In this document: positions 8,979 to 17,600 of the stretch, one piece after another | How the letters are laid out: every line of letters begins with the position of its first letter | How positions within the stretch are numbered: the stretch's first letter is position 1 | Source of the DNA: Eubacteriaceae bacterium | Lineage (GTDB): Bacteria > Bacillota > Clostridia > Eubacteriales > Eubacteriaceae | Length of the DNA stretch: 34,313 nucleotides | Assembly: GCA_030156895.1 (NCBI GenBank) | Contig: JASGLP010000029.1 | Location: forward strand, 1-34,313 | Direction of reading: 5' to 3' | Program-made: the position numbers and the translations under genes | Notes under the pieces: model-generated | Told to the model about the DNA's origin: nothing | Databases searched by the model: none | The model's input: the letters and a program-made list of their open reading frames with translations, nothing else

Positions 8979-9415
8979 GACTCATCACCCACTTCTTGTG
9001 CTTCCTGATCTTTTCGAGTGATAAACTTTGTTTTAATCGGTAGTTTATGCTGAGCCAGTCGCATCGCCTCGCGAGCGACTTCCTCTGAAATTCCGGCAAT
9101 TTCAAACATTACTCTACCGGGTTTTACCACTGCAACCCAATATTCTGGAGACCCTTTACCGGAACCCATTCGAGTTTCAGCCGGTTTCTGTGTGACTGGC
9201 TTGTCAGGGAATATTTTGATCCAAACCTGACCACCCCTTTTGATATATCTGGTCATTGCGATTCGGGCAGCTTCAATCTGATTGGCTGTAATCCAGGCTG
9301 GTTCTAAAGCCTGAATAGCAAAATCACCATAAGTAATTTTGTTTCCTCTTGTTGCTTTCCCTTTCATTCGACCTCGGTGTACTCTTCTTCGTTTTACACG
9401 TTTAGGCATTAACAT
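8975..9415 (-). CDS. rplP: Large ribosomal subunit protein L16 (uL16)
   Basis: 50S protein near the peptidyl-transferase centre that helps place A-site tRNA. The 146 residues include [28 protein letters not shown] N-terminus, [50 protein letters not shown] and [12 protein letters not shown]. Complete, with a slightly long acidic tail ([10 protein letters not shown]). It is 18 bases after rpsC and overlaps rpmC. Confidence 0.97.
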   Translation of the reverse strand: MLMPKRVKRRRVHRGRMKGKATRGNKITYGDFAIQALEPAWITANQIEAARIAMTRYIKRGGQVWIKIFPDKPVTQKPAETRMGSGKGSPEYWVAVVKPGRVMFEIAGISEEVAREAMRLAQHKLPIKTKFITRKDQEAQEVGDES

Positions 9416-9433
9416 ATTGTTGTCCTCCTCTCT

Positions 9434-10156
9434 CTAGTTTTCAGTTCGGTTTGTAGGAGCTTTACGTCGCGCGCTTTTCTTAGGTTTTGCTTCTTCTTCA
9501 GTTGCAACTGCCAGGATATCTTCACGACCTGTCAGAATTTCTCCTTTGTTGACCCATACTTTTACGCCCAGCTTGCCGTAAGTGGTATCCGCTTCAGCAA
9601 AGCCATAACTGATATCCGCACGCAGTGTCTGCATTGGTACATTACCCTGTGCATAGTGCTCGCTTCTAGCCATTTCAGCGCCGTTTAGTCGACCTGCTAC
9701 AGCTGTTTTAATTCCTTTGGCACCAGCACGCATCGTTCTCTGCATACACTGTTTCATTGCTCGACGGAATGAAATTCGTCTTTCCAGCTGTGAAGCAATG
9801 TTTTCAGCAATCAGTTGTGCATCCATATCGATATTTTTAACTTCAACAATATTAATAAATACTGTTTTCTTTGTCATTTTTTCCAGTTCCAGTCGCAGTG
9901 CATCAATACCAGCACCGCCACGGCCGATGATCATACCTGGTTTCGCGGTATAAATATGAACACGTACTTTGTTTCCAAATCGTTCAATCACGATTTTAGA
10001 AATTCCAGCCTGAAACTGACTCTTTTTAATATACTTTCGAACCTGGTTATCTTCAATCAGATAATCCGCAAAATCCTTGTCATTTGCAAACCATTTTGCA
10101 TTCCAGTCCTTGATAACGCCGACTCTTAATCCATGAGCATTGACTTTTTGACCCAA
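9434..10156 (-). CDS. rpsC: Small ribosomal subunit protein S3 (uS3), TTG start
   Basis: 30S protein at the mRNA entry channel. 240 residues: [22 protein letters not shown], then a KH domain with [10 protein letters not shown] (residues 76-85), then the C-terminal S3 domain ([31 protein letters not shown]) and a lysine/arginine tail. The family N-terminus MGQK is reached only with the TTG at 10154-10156, since no ATG or GTG is in frame near it. A perfect AGGAGG at 10165-10170 stands 8 bases away and overlaps the rplV stop. All neighbouring ribosomal genes use ATG. Confidence 0.96.
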   Translation of the reverse strand: MGQKVNAHGLRVGVIKDWNAKWFANDKDFADYLIEDNQVRKYIKKSQFQAGISKIVIERFGNKVRVHIYTAKPGMIIGRGGAGIDALRLELEKMTKKTVFINIVEVKNIDMDAQLIAENIASQLERRISFRRAMKQCMQRTMRAGAKGIKTAVAGRLNGAEMARSEHYAQGNVPMQTLRADISYGFAEADTTYGKLGVKVWVNKGEILTGREDILAVATEEEAKPKKSARRKAPTNRTEN

Positions 10157-10169
10157 AAACGTGCCCTCC

Positions 10170-10505
10170 TTACTCTTTTTCTTTTAATACGGCTGTGATA
10201 TGAGACGTTCTTTTACGAATTACACTGGCACGTCCCTGTGCACCCGCTCTAAAACGTTTCATTGTCGGTCCCTGATTTGCAAAGATCTGATCTACATACA
10301 AGTTTTCAGGGTTCATACTATGATTATTTTCAGCATTGGCTAAAGCCGATTTTACGACTTTGTCAATAACGCCTGCTGCTTTATTCGGTGTTAATGCCAG
10401 AATGCTTAATGCTTCTCCAATACTTTTTCCTCTGATTAAATCAGCAACTAATTTAGCCTTTCTGGATGAAACACGTACATATTTAGCTGTTGCTCTAGCT
10501 TCCAT
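10170..10505 (-). CDS. rplV: Large ribosomal subunit protein L22 (uL22)
   Basis: 50S protein that lines the nascent-peptide tunnel with a beta-hairpin. The 111 residues begin [26 protein letters not shown] and contain [15 protein letters not shown] and the tunnel hairpin [25 protein letters not shown], close to the consensus. No macrolide-resistance-like insertions are seen in the hairpin. It follows rpsS by 18 bases. Confidence 0.98.
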   Translation of the reverse strand: MEARATAKYVRVSSRKAKLVADLIRGKSIGEALSILALTPNKAAGVIDKVVKSALANAENNHSMNPENLYVDQIFANQGPTMKRFRAGAQGRASVIRKRTSHITAVLKEKE

Positions 10506-10523
10506 ATCGTTACCTCCTTATGG

Positions 10524-10802
10524 CTATTTTAATTTTGATTTCTTTTCACCAGCATGTCCGCGATAGGTTCGTGTTGGTGCAAATTCACCGAGTTTGTGTC
10601 CAACCATATCTTCTGTGACATAGACTGGCACATGTTTACGGCCGTCATGAATGGCAATTGTGTGACCGACCATCTGTGGGAAAAGTGTAGAACTTCTCGA
10701 CCAGCTTTTAATTACATTTTTTTCGCCTTTTTCATTCATGGCTTCTATACGTTTAAGTAACTTCTCGTCAACAAAAGGTCCTTTTTTTAATGATCTACCC
10801 AT
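10524..10802 (-). CDS. rpsS: Small ribosomal subunit protein S19 (uS19)
   Basis: 30S head protein paired with S13 near the A-site tRNA. The 92 residues run [53 protein letters not shown] and [16 protein letters not shown], all signature sequence. Complete. It is 35 bases after rplB. Confidence 0.98.
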   Translation of the reverse strand: MGRSLKKGPFVDEKLLKRIEAMNEKGEKNVIKSWSRSSTLFPQMVGHTIAIHDGRKHVPVYVTEDMVGHKLGEFAPTRTYRGHAGEKKSKLK

Positions 10803-10837
10803 TGTTCAACCTCCTCTCGTTTCTCAATACGGTTGAA

Positions 10838-11668
10838 TTATTTATTTCGTGATCTTACGATATATTTATCAGATTGTTTGTTTTTCTTACGTGTTTTGTA
10901 ACCCAGTGCCGGTTTACCCCAAGGTGTAACAGGACCTGAACGTCCAACTGGTGCGCGGCCTTCACCACCACCGTGTGGATGGTCGTTTGGATTCATAACA
11001 GAACCACGAACGGTCGGGCGAATACCCATGTGTCGTTTTCGACCAGCTTTACCAATTCGAACATTTTGATGATCCAGATTTCCAACCTGTCCAATCGTTG
11101 CACGGCATTCAAGACGTACTAAGCGCATTTCGCCTGAAGGAAGTCTTAAAGTAGCATAATTACCTTCTTTAGCCATCAGCTGTGCACTGGCTCCAGCAGA
11201 TCGTACCATCTGAGCGCCTTTACCAGCTTTTAATTCGACATTATGGATAACAGTACCGACTGGAATGTTTTTCAGCGGCAAACAGTTACCAACTGTGATA
11301 TCTGCTTCCGGTCCAGACATAATCACATCACCGACTTTTAATTTAAGCGGCGCAATGATATATCGTTTTTCACCGTCTAAATAGTGAACTAAGGCGATAT
11401 TCGATGTTCTGTTTGGATCATACTCAATGCCAGCAATTTTTCCTGGAACACCATCTTTATTTCGTTTGAAGTCGATGATTCGATATTTACGTTTTGCTCC
11501 ACCACCATGATGTCTAACAGTGATTCGACCGTAAACATTTCGGCCCGCATGTTTTTTGACTGGTTCGAGCAATGATTTTTCAGGTTCTTTTTTTGTGATT
11601 TCGTCAAATGTATTGACGCTCATATTTCGACGTCCTGGGGACGTTGGTTTGTATTTTTTAATACCCAT
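10838..11668 (-). CDS. rplB: Large ribosomal subunit protein L2 (uL2)
   Basis: Essential 50S protein for subunit association and peptidyl-transferase assembly. 276 residues: OB-fold domain ([22 protein letters not shown]), SH3-like domain ([23 protein letters not shown]), and the C-terminal segment [18 protein letters not shown] with the conserved histidine at residue 230. Length is normal. It begins 43 bases after rplW, one of the longer gaps in the S10 part. Confidence 0.98.
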   Translation of the reverse strand: MGIKKYKPTSPGRRNMSVNTFDEITKKEPEKSLLEPVKKHAGRNVYGRITVRHHGGGAKRKYRIIDFKRNKDGVPGKIAGIEYDPNRTSNIALVHYLDGEKRYIIAPLKLKVGDVIMSGPEADITVGNCLPLKNIPVGTVIHNVELKAGKGAQMVRSAGASAQLMAKEGNYATLRLPSGEMRLVRLECRATIGQVGNLDHQNVRIGKAGRKRHMGIRPTVRGSVMNPNDHPHGGGEGRAPVGRSGPVTPWGKPALGYKTRKKNKQSDKYIVRSRNK

Positions 11669-11711
11669 AAGGCTCCTCCTTGTTAATTTGGCTTCTCGGG
11701 TTTAGTGACTT

Positions 11712-12002
11712 TTAGACACCTTCAAAGAACTGGATGCCCTTGCTGTCAGGAGTCAGTTTAACGACCGCTTTTTTCCAGTCAGCTCTTTTACCGACGAAAC
11801 GACCTGTCCGTTTAACTTTACCCTTCATATTCATAGTTGTCACTTTTTCTACTTTTACTTCAAAAATTGCTTCAACAGCATTTCTGATTTCAATTTTATT
11901 CGCTCTTTTATCCACTTTAAAAGTGAATTTTTTATCTTCAGCGTCCATCATACTGCGTTCAGTGATGATTGGTTTAATAATAATATCGCGAGGATTTTTC
12001 AT
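11712..12002 (-). CDS. rplW: Large ribosomal subunit protein L23 (uL23)
   Basis: 50S protein at the tunnel exit, docking site for trigger factor and SRP. The 96 residues begin with [31 protein letters not shown] and include [21 protein letters not shown] and the rRNA-binding loop [22 protein letters not shown]. The start overlaps the rplD stop by one base, suggesting coupled translation. Confidence 0.97.
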   Translation of the reverse strand: MKNPRDIIIKPIITERSMMDAEDKKFTFKVDKRANKIEIRNAVEAIFEVKVEKVTTMNMKGKVKRTGRFVGKRADWKKAVVKLTPDSKGIQFFEGV

Positions 12003-12622
12003 TACGCATATACCTCCTCAATTTTTTCCAGGGCTGCTTTTGTCATGATTAAATAATCATATTTAAGCATGTCATATACATTCAGTTCCTGAACAGTTGT
12101 TGTTGCCACATCAGGAATATTGTTCGCAGAGCGAATAACATTAGCATCATTTTTTGGCAAGACAATTAGCGCTTTGTTGATATTAATGTTGTTAAGAACT
12201 GCCACCATTTCTTTGGTTTTTGGTGCTTCAAAAGCAATCGCATCCAGCACTCGTAATTCCTGATCCTGAGCTTTTGCCGAGAAAACTGATTTCATCGCCA
12301 GATTTCTGACTTTTTTATTGACTTTCTTACTAAAATCTCGCGATTTTGGTGCGAAAATCACCCCGCCACCTTTCCATAATGGTGAACGGATTGTGCCGGC
12401 TCTTGCCCGACCTGTTCCTTTTTGTCTCCAAGGTTTTCGTCCACCACCACGAACTTCCGAACGGGTTTTTGCAGAACGGGTTCCCTGTCTTCTATTTGCA
12501 AGCAAAGCCACGACAACTTCGTGAACTACCGGTTCATTTGGTTCAATCCCAAAAACTGCTTCGCTTAATTCGACGTCTCCTACTACATTTCCTTTTACAT
12601 CTAAGATGTCAATTTTAGGCAT
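12002..12622 (-). CDS. rplD: Large ribosomal subunit protein L4 (uL4)
   Basis: 50S protein with a long loop reaching into the exit tunnel; in E. coli it also represses the S10 operon by binding the leader RNA. The 206 residues include [34 protein letters not shown], the tunnel loop, then [13 protein letters not shown] and a C-terminal Rossmann-like half. The S10 leader of this window has folds that could be its target, but this is not shown. It follows rplC by 27 bases. Confidence 0.97.
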   Translation of the reverse strand: MPKIDILDVKGNVVGDVELSEAVFGIEPNEPVVHEVVVALLANRRQGTRSAKTRSEVRGGGRKPWRQKGTGRARAGTIRSPLWKGGGVIFAPKSRDFSKKVNKKVRNLAMKSVFSAKAQDQELRVLDAIAFEAPKTKEMVAVLNNININKALIVLPKNDANVIRSANNIPDVATTTVQELNVYDMLKYDYLIMTKAALEKIEEVYA

Positions 12623-12649
12623 TTGTATTCCTCCTTTCAGACTAATTAA

Positions 12650-13279
12650 TTATGCTTTTACGCTTGTTTCAATGGTAATCAGCGATCCTCTGATCCCTGG
12701 TACAGCACCTTTTATCAAAATAACGTTGTCTTCAGCCATGACCTGTACGACTTCTAGATTTAAGGCTGTAACATTTTTATTACCCATCTGACCTGGCAAT
12801 TTCTTGCCTTTGAATACGCGTGAAGGGTAAGAAGATGCGCCCATTGAACCTGGTCGACGGTGATATTTTGAGCCATGTCCCATTGGACCACGTGATTGGT
12901 TATGTCGTTTGATAACCCCCTGGAAACCTTTCCCTTTTGATTTCCCGGAAATATCAACCCGTTCACCTGCTTCAAATACTTCTGCAGTAATTGTATCACC
13001 AGTATTTAATGATGCATAATCATCCAGTTTGAATTCTTTTATGACTTTTTTATATTCAACACCATTTTTATCATAGTGTCCTTTAAGCGGTTTAGTCATT
13101 CGACGCTCTTTCACTTCACCAAAAGCTAACTGTACTGCTTCGTAACCATCTGTTTCCATTGTTTTTTTCTGCACAACCACACAAGGGCCAGCTTCAACAA
13201 CAGTCACTGGAATCGCCACGCCGTTTTCACCAAAGACTTGGGTCATTCCAATTTTTCTACCAATAATTGCTTTCTTCAT
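12650..13279 (-). CDS. rplC: Large ribosomal subunit protein L3 (uL3)
   Basis: Early-assembly 50S protein reaching the peptidyl-transferase centre. 209 residues: [32 protein letters not shown], then the central signature [34 protein letters not shown], whose Gln is the site methylated by PrmB in some bacteria. Complete. It is separated from rpsJ by 53 bases that contain a short palindrome. Confidence 0.98.
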   Translation of the reverse strand: MKKAIIGRKIGMTQVFGENGVAIPVTVVEAGPCVVVQKKTMETDGYEAVQLAFGEVKERRMTKPLKGHYDKNGVEYKKVIKEFKLDDYASLNTGDTITAEVFEAGERVDISGKSKGKGFQGVIKRHNQSRGPMGHGSKYHRRPGSMGASSYPSRVFKGKKLPGQMGNKNVTALNLEVVQVMAEDNVILIKGAVPGIRGSLITIETSVKA

Positions 13280-13301
13280 TTGTTCCTCCTAAATATCATT
13301 G

Positions 13302-13316
13302 GATTGCCAGGCAATC
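13302..13316 (-). promoter_or_regulatory. Short palindrome in the rpsJ-rplC gap
   Basis: GATTGCC and GGCAATC flank a single base, making a 15-base perfect palindrome in the 53-base gap between rpsJ and rplC. As RNA it could form a 5-base-pair hairpin with a 5-base loop. No U-run follows, so it is not a standard terminator. It may be an mRNA processing or stability element, or chance. Confidence 0.3.
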
Positions 13317-13332
13317 ATAATACCATTGGGGT

Positions 13333-13641
13333 CTATAGTTTGATTTCTATATCAACGCCAGCTGGTAAGTTCAATCGCATTAATGCATCAACAGTTTTTG
13401 GTGTCGGGTTTAAAATATCGATCAACCGTTTATGTGTCCGCATTTCGAATTGTTCTCTAGAATCTTTGTATTTATGAACAGCTCGCAGAATTGTTACTAC
13501 TTCTTTGTCTGTGGGCAATGGAATTGGGCCTGATACACTAGCACCTGTTCGCTTTGCTGTTTCCACAATTCTTTCTGCTGATTGATCTAAAATTTTGTGA
13601 TCAAAAGCTTTCAATCTGATTCTAATTTTTTGTTTTGCCAT
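13333..13641 (-). CDS. rpsJ: Small ribosomal subunit protein S10 (uS10)
   Basis: 30S head protein, also NusE in transcription antitermination with NusB. The 102 residues start [22 protein letters not shown] and include [39 protein letters not shown], as in the family. The frame is open far upstream through the leader, but the ATG at 13639-13641 has an AGGAGG site and gives the standard N-terminus. First gene of the S10-spc-alpha transcript. Confidence 0.97.
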   Translation of the reverse strand: MAKQKIRIRLKAFDHKILDQSAERIVETAKRTGASVSGPIPLPTDKEVVTILRAVHKYKDSREQFEMRTHKRLIDILNPTPKTVDALMRLNLPAGVDIEIKL

Positions 13642-13845
13642 ACCTAAATTTTCCTCCTTGTTTTTCATGCATTTAGATACGCCAATCACTGTCAACTCAT
13701 CCGGGTGTTTCATTATTATTTTTTTGAAAATGGTTTCCCATTCCCCGAAACAGTGATTGTCGTCCGATTCAAGATCGTGACTAACTCCTTGTGAATGACC
13801 TGTTGAAGGCAACAGCAACCTCACAATTCATCGCTATATGTCAAC
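13642..13845 (-). promoter_or_regulatory. S10-operon 5' leader with nested stem-loops
   Basis: About 205 bases separate the predicted transcript start from rpsJ. As minus-strand RNA the leader can form: (a) a hairpin CTGTTG-CCTT-CAACAG (13800-13815); (b) a perfect 10-bp helix CAATCACTGT/ACAGTGATTG (arms 13750-13759 and 13683-13692) enclosing (c) UUCGGG/CCCGGA (13744-13749 with 13700-13705) and (d) hairpin AATGG-GAAA-CCATT (13729-13742) with a GNRA tetraloop. There is no terminal U-run. Ribosomal-protein operons commonly carry such leaders for autoregulation (L4 in E. coli S10). The pairings are seen; the ligand is a guess. Confidence 0.6.
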
Positions 13846-13852
13846 CTTTTGT

Positions 13853-13881
13853 ATTATACATGAAAAAAACGCTTAATGCAA
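13853..13881 (-). promoter_or_regulatory. Sigma-A type promoter of the S10-spc-alpha operon
   Basis: On the minus strand, -35 TTGCAT (13876-13881), a 17-base spacer and a perfect -10 TATAAT (13853-13858) predict transcription from about 13846. The -35 lies inside the 3' arm region of the degV terminator, so the two elements share sequence. A TTGACA at 13839-13844 has no -10 at a proper distance and was not used. Confidence 0.75.
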
Positions 13882-13890
13882 GCGCTTTTT
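13863..13890 (-). terminator. Intrinsic terminator of degV
   Basis: On the minus strand a short stem CGCTT-GCATT-AAGCG, flanked by A's, is followed by a run of seven T's. It lies 14 bases past the degV stop. It separates degV from the S10 operon, whose -35 element overlaps it. Confidence 0.7.
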
Positions 13891-13904
13891 AATGATTTGT
13901 AAAT

Positions 13905-14768
13905 TTATTTTAAAATTTCTTCGGGTGACATATCATAAAAATATATCCCCGTCCCCTGAGTCCCTAAATGAGCTGCCAGTACGCAACCTATCGGAACTGG
14001 TTCAATTCGCTTAATGCCCATTCCAACCAGCGCTTCACGATATTCGTCCACCGGTTTCATCAAGCCATTATAGGCAATCCCAACCTTCTGATCAAGATAA
14101 CCAGTAATTTTTTCCGACACCATTTTAAGCACTAACTGCTGTGCTTTTTTACTCCCCCGGGATTTGCCGATAATCTTAAGTTCTCCATCTTCAACTGAAA
14201 CAATTGGATGAATTTTTAAAAATCCACCAACAACTGCCGTCCCGCGAGAAACCCGACCACCCAGATATAACCAGTTTAAATCTTCTATACTAAAATAGAA
14301 ATACGTGTGTGGAATCAGTTTATCGATCGCCGTAGTGAGGTCTGCCAGTTCTTTTCCCTGATCAATCAAGTCAAGCAGCACCTCAGCGATTAAAGCGACC
14401 CCACCACCACTTTGGCGCGAATCAACGACTTCGCACGCGAAGTCGGGATATTTATTTTTTATGTCTCTCAGAACCAACTTTGCGGTTTCGCAACTCCCCG
14501 ACAATTTAGATGAAAAAGACAAATAGAGACAAGACTCCCCCTCTTGTGCCCGTTCTTCAAAATAAGCGTAAAAATCACCTGGATTTACCTGGGAAGTAGT
14601 TGGCACTATTCCCTTCTCCATGAACTTGTTCATTTCTTCCAGATTGATTTCCCGTTTATCCCGGTAGGGTTTTCCATCAATAATGACATTAAGTGATACC
14701 ATATCCATCGCCGAATGATTTTGGTATTCCTGTGAGAAATCACACATACTGTCTACTAATAATCTCAT
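13905..14768 (-). CDS. DegV family protein (fatty-acid-binding, FakB-like)
   Basis: The 287-residue protein has the DegV layout: N-terminal LLVDSMCDFS, then VPTTSQVNPGDFYAYFE, YLSFSSKLSGSCETA, the VVDSRQSGGG segment, LNWLYLGGRVSRGTA and a C-terminal AAHLGTQGTGIYF. DegV/FakB proteins bind a fatty acid and present it to the kinase FakA in phospholipid synthesis; most bacteria have several copies and the ligand here is unknown. FakA is not in view. It is a single transcription unit between the tuf terminator and the S10 promoter, an unusual place since tuf or fusA normally lies directly upstream of rpsJ. Confidence 0.9.
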   Translation of the reverse strand: MRLLVDSMCDFSQEYQNHSAMDMVSLNVIIDGKPYRDKREINLEEMNKFMEKGIVPTTSQVNPGDFYAYFEERAQEGESCLYLSFSSKLSGSCETAKLVLRDIKNKYPDFACEVVDSRQSGGGVALIAEVLLDLIDQGKELADLTTAIDKLIPHTYFYFSIEDLNWLYLGGRVSRGTAVVGGFLKIHPIVSVEDGELKIIGKSRGSKKAQQLVLKMVSEKITGYLDQKVGIAYNGLMKPVDEYREALVGMGIKRIEPVPIGCVLAAHLGTQGTGIYFYDMSPEEILK

Positions 14769-14814
14769 GACAACCTTTTCCCTTTAAATTGCTGAATTTC
14801 TCGATACTTACTTT

Positions 14815-14843
14815 ATTTTATCACGACAAAACATATTTTGCAA
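14815..14843 (-). promoter_or_regulatory. Predicted promoter of degV
   Basis: Minus-strand TTGCAA (14838-14843), 17-base spacer, TAAAAT (14815-14820), about 47 bases before the degV ATG. It lies downstream of the tuf terminator, so degV appears independently transcribed. Confidence 0.6.
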
Positions 14844-14877
14844 TTTAAAGAAGATAATCCACCTTTAAATCACTCAT

Positions 14878-14922
14878 AAAAATAAGCAAAGCCGGTCAAG
14901 AACTCATTTCTTCACCGACTTT
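14878..14922 (-). terminator. Intrinsic terminator of tuf
   Basis: A 15-base-pair stem with a 5-base loop: AAAGTCGGTGAAGAA against TTCTTGACCGGCTTT on the minus strand, with one mismatch and one G-U pair, followed by GCTTATTTTT. It lies about 56 bases past the tuf stop and ends the tRNA-tuf unit. Confidence 0.75.
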
Positions 14923-14978
14923 ACTTTTGTTTATCGCTTAACTGCCCAAGCTTTTAGGCAACTATTATTCTGATATTT

Positions 14979-16172
14979 TTAGTCTTCGATAATTTTAGCA
15001 ACAACCCCAGATCCGACTGTACGTCCACCTTCACGAATCGCGAAACGTAAGCCTTCTTCGATAGCGATTGGTGTGATCAGGGTGATTTCCATCTGTACGT
15101 TATCTCCAGGCATTACCATTTCAACGCCTTCTGGCAGTTTGATCACGCCGGTTACGTCAGTTGTTCTGAAGTAGAACTGTGGTCGGTAACCATCAAAGAA
15201 TGGCGTATGTCGTCCACCCTCTTCTTTAGTCAGTACATATACTTCTGACATATAGTGGGTATGTGGATTAATTGAACCTGGTTTAGCCAGTACCTGTCCA
15301 CGTTCGATCTGAGTTCTGTCGATCCCTCGCAGCAGAGCCCCAACGTTATCGCCTGATCGACCTTCGTCCAGTAATTTTCTGAACATTTCGATTCCGGTAA
15401 CAGTTGTTTTCTTCACTTCGTGAATACCAACGATTTCCACTTCTTCACCAACTTTTACAACCCCACGTTCAATACGTCCGGTTGCTACAGTTCCTCGACC
15501 TGTGATTGAGAAGACATCTTCCACAGGCATCAGGAATGGTTTGTCAGTATCACGTTCTGGTTCCGGAATCCAATCATCAACGGCGCTCATCAGTTCAACA
15601 ATTTTGTCTGCCCATTCTCCGTCTGGATCTTCCAGGGCACGCAGAGCTGATCCCATAACGATTGGTGTATCATCACCTGGGAATTCATATTCGTCAAGCA
15701 GTTCTCGAACTTCCATTTCAACCAGTTCTAGCAGTTCTTCGTCATCTACCATATCTACTTTGTTTAAGAATACGATGATATAAGGAACCCCTACCTGACG
15801 GCTTAACAGGATATGTTCACGAGTCTGTGGCATTGGACCATCAGCTGCACTTACAACCAGGATAGCACCATCCATCTGTGCTGCACCGGTGATCATGTTT
15901 TTAACATAATCGGCATGGCCTGGGCAGTCAACGTGAGCGTAATGACGTTTTTCGGTTTCATACTCAACGTGAGCTGTAGAAATTGTGATTCCACGTTCTC
16001 TTTCTTCTGGAGCTTTATCGATGTTTTCAAAAGCTACTGATTCACCAGTACCGAATCGTTTGTTTAATACTGTTGTAATCGCTGCTGTTAATGTGGTTTT
16101 ACCGTGGTCTACGTGACCGATTGTACCAATATTAACATGGGGCTTGGTTCTTTCAAATTTTGATTTTGCCAT
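14979..16172 (-). CDS. tuf: Elongation factor Tu
   Basis: GTPase that delivers aminoacyl-tRNA to the ribosomal A site. 397 residues with G1 GHVDHGKT (19-26), switch [12 protein letters not shown]3 DCPGH (82-86), G4 NKVD (137-140), G5 SAL, then beta-barrel domains 2 and 3 ending [11 protein letters not shown]. Complete. It follows tRNA-Tyr and tRNA-Thr by 64 bases and is closed by its own terminator. fusA, rpsG and rpsL, normal neighbours, are absent; downstream is degV, then the S10 operon. Confidence 0.98.
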   Translation of the reverse strand: MAKSKFERTKPHVNIGTIGHVDHGKTTLTAAITTVLNKRFGTGESVAFENIDKAPEERERGITISTAHVEYETEKRHYAHVDCPGHADYVKNMITGAAQMDGAILVVSAADGPMPQTREHILLSRQVGVPYIIVFLNKVDMVDDEELLELVEMEVRELLDEYEFPGDDTPIVMGSALRALEDPDGEWADKIVELMSAVDDWIPEPERDTDKPFLMPVEDVFSITGRGTVATGRIERGVVKVGEEVEIVGIHEVKKTTVTGIEMFRKLLDEGRSGDNVGALLRGIDRTQIERGQVLAKPGSINPHTHYMSEVYVLTKEEGGRHTPFFDGYRPQFYFRTTDVTGVIKLPEGVEMVMPGDNVQMEITLITPIAIEEGLRFAIREGGRTVGSGVVAKIIED

Positions 16173-16236
16173 TTGTTCTTCTCCTTATAACATAGTATAA
16201 CCGCTTTATTTGCTAAATTAATTGATGATATAAAAA

Positions 16237-16312
16237 TGGAGCCCTCATCCGGATTTGAACCGGAGACCCCCACCTTACCATGGTGGTGCTCTACCTACTG
16301 AGCTATGAGGGC
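16237..16312 (-). tRNA. tRNA-Thr(GGU)
   Basis: 76 bases with encoded CCA. Acceptor stem GCCCTCA/TGAGGGC, D arm with AGCTCAGTAGGTAGAGC, anticodon stem CCACC/GGTGG around loop ATGGTAA (anticodon GGT) and T arm with GGTTCAAATCC. It lies between tRNA-Tyr and tuf. Confidence 0.96.
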
Positions 16313-16323
16313 TTAATAATCTA

Positions 16324-16408
16324 TGGTGGGAGAAGATGGATTCGAACCATCGTAGACGTCGTCAACGGATTTACAGTCCGCCCCCTTTAGCCACTCGGGC
16401 ATTCTCCC
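16324..16408 (-). tRNA. tRNA-Tyr(GUA)
   Basis: 85 bases with encoded CCA and the long variable arm of class II tRNAs. Acceptor GGGAGAA/TTCTCCC, anticodon loop CTGTAAA (anticodon GTA), T loop with GGTTCGAATCC. First gene after a strong promoter, 11 bases before tRNA-Thr. Confidence 0.96.
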
Positions 16409-16431
16409 GTTCGATTAATTTCAGCTTCTCT

Positions 16432-16460
16432 ATAATAATAGGTTTCACCATATTTGTCAA
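16432..16460 (-). promoter_or_regulatory. Promoter of the tRNA-Tyr/tRNA-Thr/tuf unit
   Basis: Minus-strand perfect -35 TTGACA (16455-16460), 17-base spacer, -10 TATTAT (16432-16437). Transcription would start about 15 bases before tRNA-Tyr. It stands within 8 bases of the sigH stop, with no terminator between, so read-through from sigH is possible. Confidence 0.8.
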
Positions 16461-16467
16461 TACTTTT

Positions 16468-17070
16468 TTATAAATGATTGCTGATTTTTTTCCGAATACG
16501 CTGCAGAGCGTTGTCCACGGATTTAACATTGCAGGAAAGTCCAGCGGCAATCTCGCTATAAGACTCGCCATTTATATAGAGGCCCAGTATTTTTTTTTCA
16601 AAATTCGATAATTCTTTCTTAATCATCTCAAGTAATTGTATTAAAGCCTCCTCGTTAACCAGACTGGCCTCAGGATCTGTGTTGCTGCCAGCTTCCAGGT
16701 ATTCGATGATCTCAAAATGTTCTTCTTTTGACAGGCTTGAATAAATCGAAACTGACTGGTTAAGAATCTGATGCTTAAGTCGGTTTGCTGAAGTCACTGC
16801 CGTTTGAATCTGTCGCTCAACACAAAGGCCAGCAAAGGTATCAAACTGGACATTTCGTTTTGGCTCATAATCCCAGATTGCTTTTAGCAGACCAATCATC
16901 CCCTCCTGAATCAGGTCTTCATAATCACTGCCAACCAGATAGTAGGAGCGAGCACGAATGGATACAATTTTGCGATACTTTTTCAGAAGAAACTGGGCTG
17001 CTTCCTTATTGCCATCTTGCGCCCTCTGGATAATTTCATTGTCAGTTAAACGGTCAAATTCCTCTTCCAT
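16468..17070 (-). CDS. sigH: RNA polymerase sigma factor SigH (sigma-30 type)
   Basis: Sigma-70-family factor of the SigH group, which in Bacillus and Clostridia drives early stationary-phase and sporulation genes. 200 residues: region 2 about 10-90 (RAQDGNKEAAQFLLKKYRKIV, DYEDLIQEGMIGLLKAI, FDTFAGLCVERQI) and region 4 about 148-198 (LSNFEKKILGLYINGESYSEIAAGL, then CNVKSVDNALQRIRKKI). The length and the rlmB-yacP-sigH neighbourhood match the family. Whether this organism sporulates cannot be told from this gene. Confidence 0.93.
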   Translation of the reverse strand: MEEEFDRLTDNEIIQRAQDGNKEAAQFLLKKYRKIVSIRARSYYLVGSDYEDLIQEGMIGLLKAIWDYEPKRNVQFDTFAGLCVERQIQTAVTSANRLKHQILNQSVSIYSSLSKEEHFEIIEYLEAGSNTDPEASLVNEEALIQLLEMIKKELSNFEKKILGLYINGESYSEIAAGLSCNVKSVDNALQRIRKKISNHL

Positions 17071-17084
17071 TACGATTTACCCTT

Positions 17085-17600
17085 TCAATCTTCGCTACGC
17101 ATGACATTGAATTTTTCCAGTGTCTCATCATCCATAAAATCCTGCAAGCGGATCCGACCCCTTGCGCTTTTTTCAGCTGCTTTTATTTTTTCAAGACTCG
17201 CTGGCATCTTTTGTAATTCTTCCATCAGTTCCCGTGACGGAATTCTGGTCGCCCCGCCTGCCAGCACCATTCTTTGTAAGGTAAAATCGGAAGTGACCAC
17301 CTTTACTTCAAGGGCTTTGGGCAGCTCATAGACCAATTTTTCAATGTAGGCATCCGCCGTTTTATTCTGATCGGTATAGACGACTTTAATCAGACCCCAT
17401 TTTTCTTCCCGAGAAGACAAATTCTTTTGCTGATAAGCATCAAAGACCAGAATTATTTCGTAGCCTTTGAGACCCGCATAACTATTTAACAGGTGAATCA
17501 GCTTCTCCCGGGCTTCTTCCAGTTTAATCTCTGAAAGCTTCTGTAGCTCTTCATCGCCATGGATCACATTGTAGCCATCAACAATTAAAAATTTTTTCAT
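17085..17600 (-). CDS. NYN-domain ribonuclease, Rae1/YacP family
   Basis: 171-residue PIN-like (NYN) nuclease. The metal-binding acidic residues are visible in LIVDGYNVI (D8), LVFDAY, QNKTADAYIE and VVTSDFTLQ. In B. subtilis the family member Rae1 cleaves mRNAs in the ribosomal A site. Its ATG overlaps the rlmB stop by 4 bases and sigH follows after 14 bases, so the three genes are one unit as in B. subtilis. The function here is assigned by family and context. Confidence 0.9.
   Translation of the reverse strand: MKKFLIVDGYNVIHGDEELQKLSEIKLEEAREKLIHLLNSYAGLKGYEIILVFDAYQQKNLSSREEKWGLIKVVYTDQNKTADAYIEKLVYELPKALEVKVVTSDFTLQRMVLAGGATRIPSRELMEELQKMPASLEKIKAAEKSARGRIRLQDFMDDETLEKFNVMRSED

Noticed and set aside
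13333..13824. Upstream extension of rpsJ through the leader
   Set aside because: It would add about 60 codons with no family match and run through the leader stems; the ATG at 13641 fits S10 exactly.
15502..15783. Plus-strand serine-rich frame antisense to tuf
   Set aside because: Low-complexity shadow of the highly conserved tuf coding strand.
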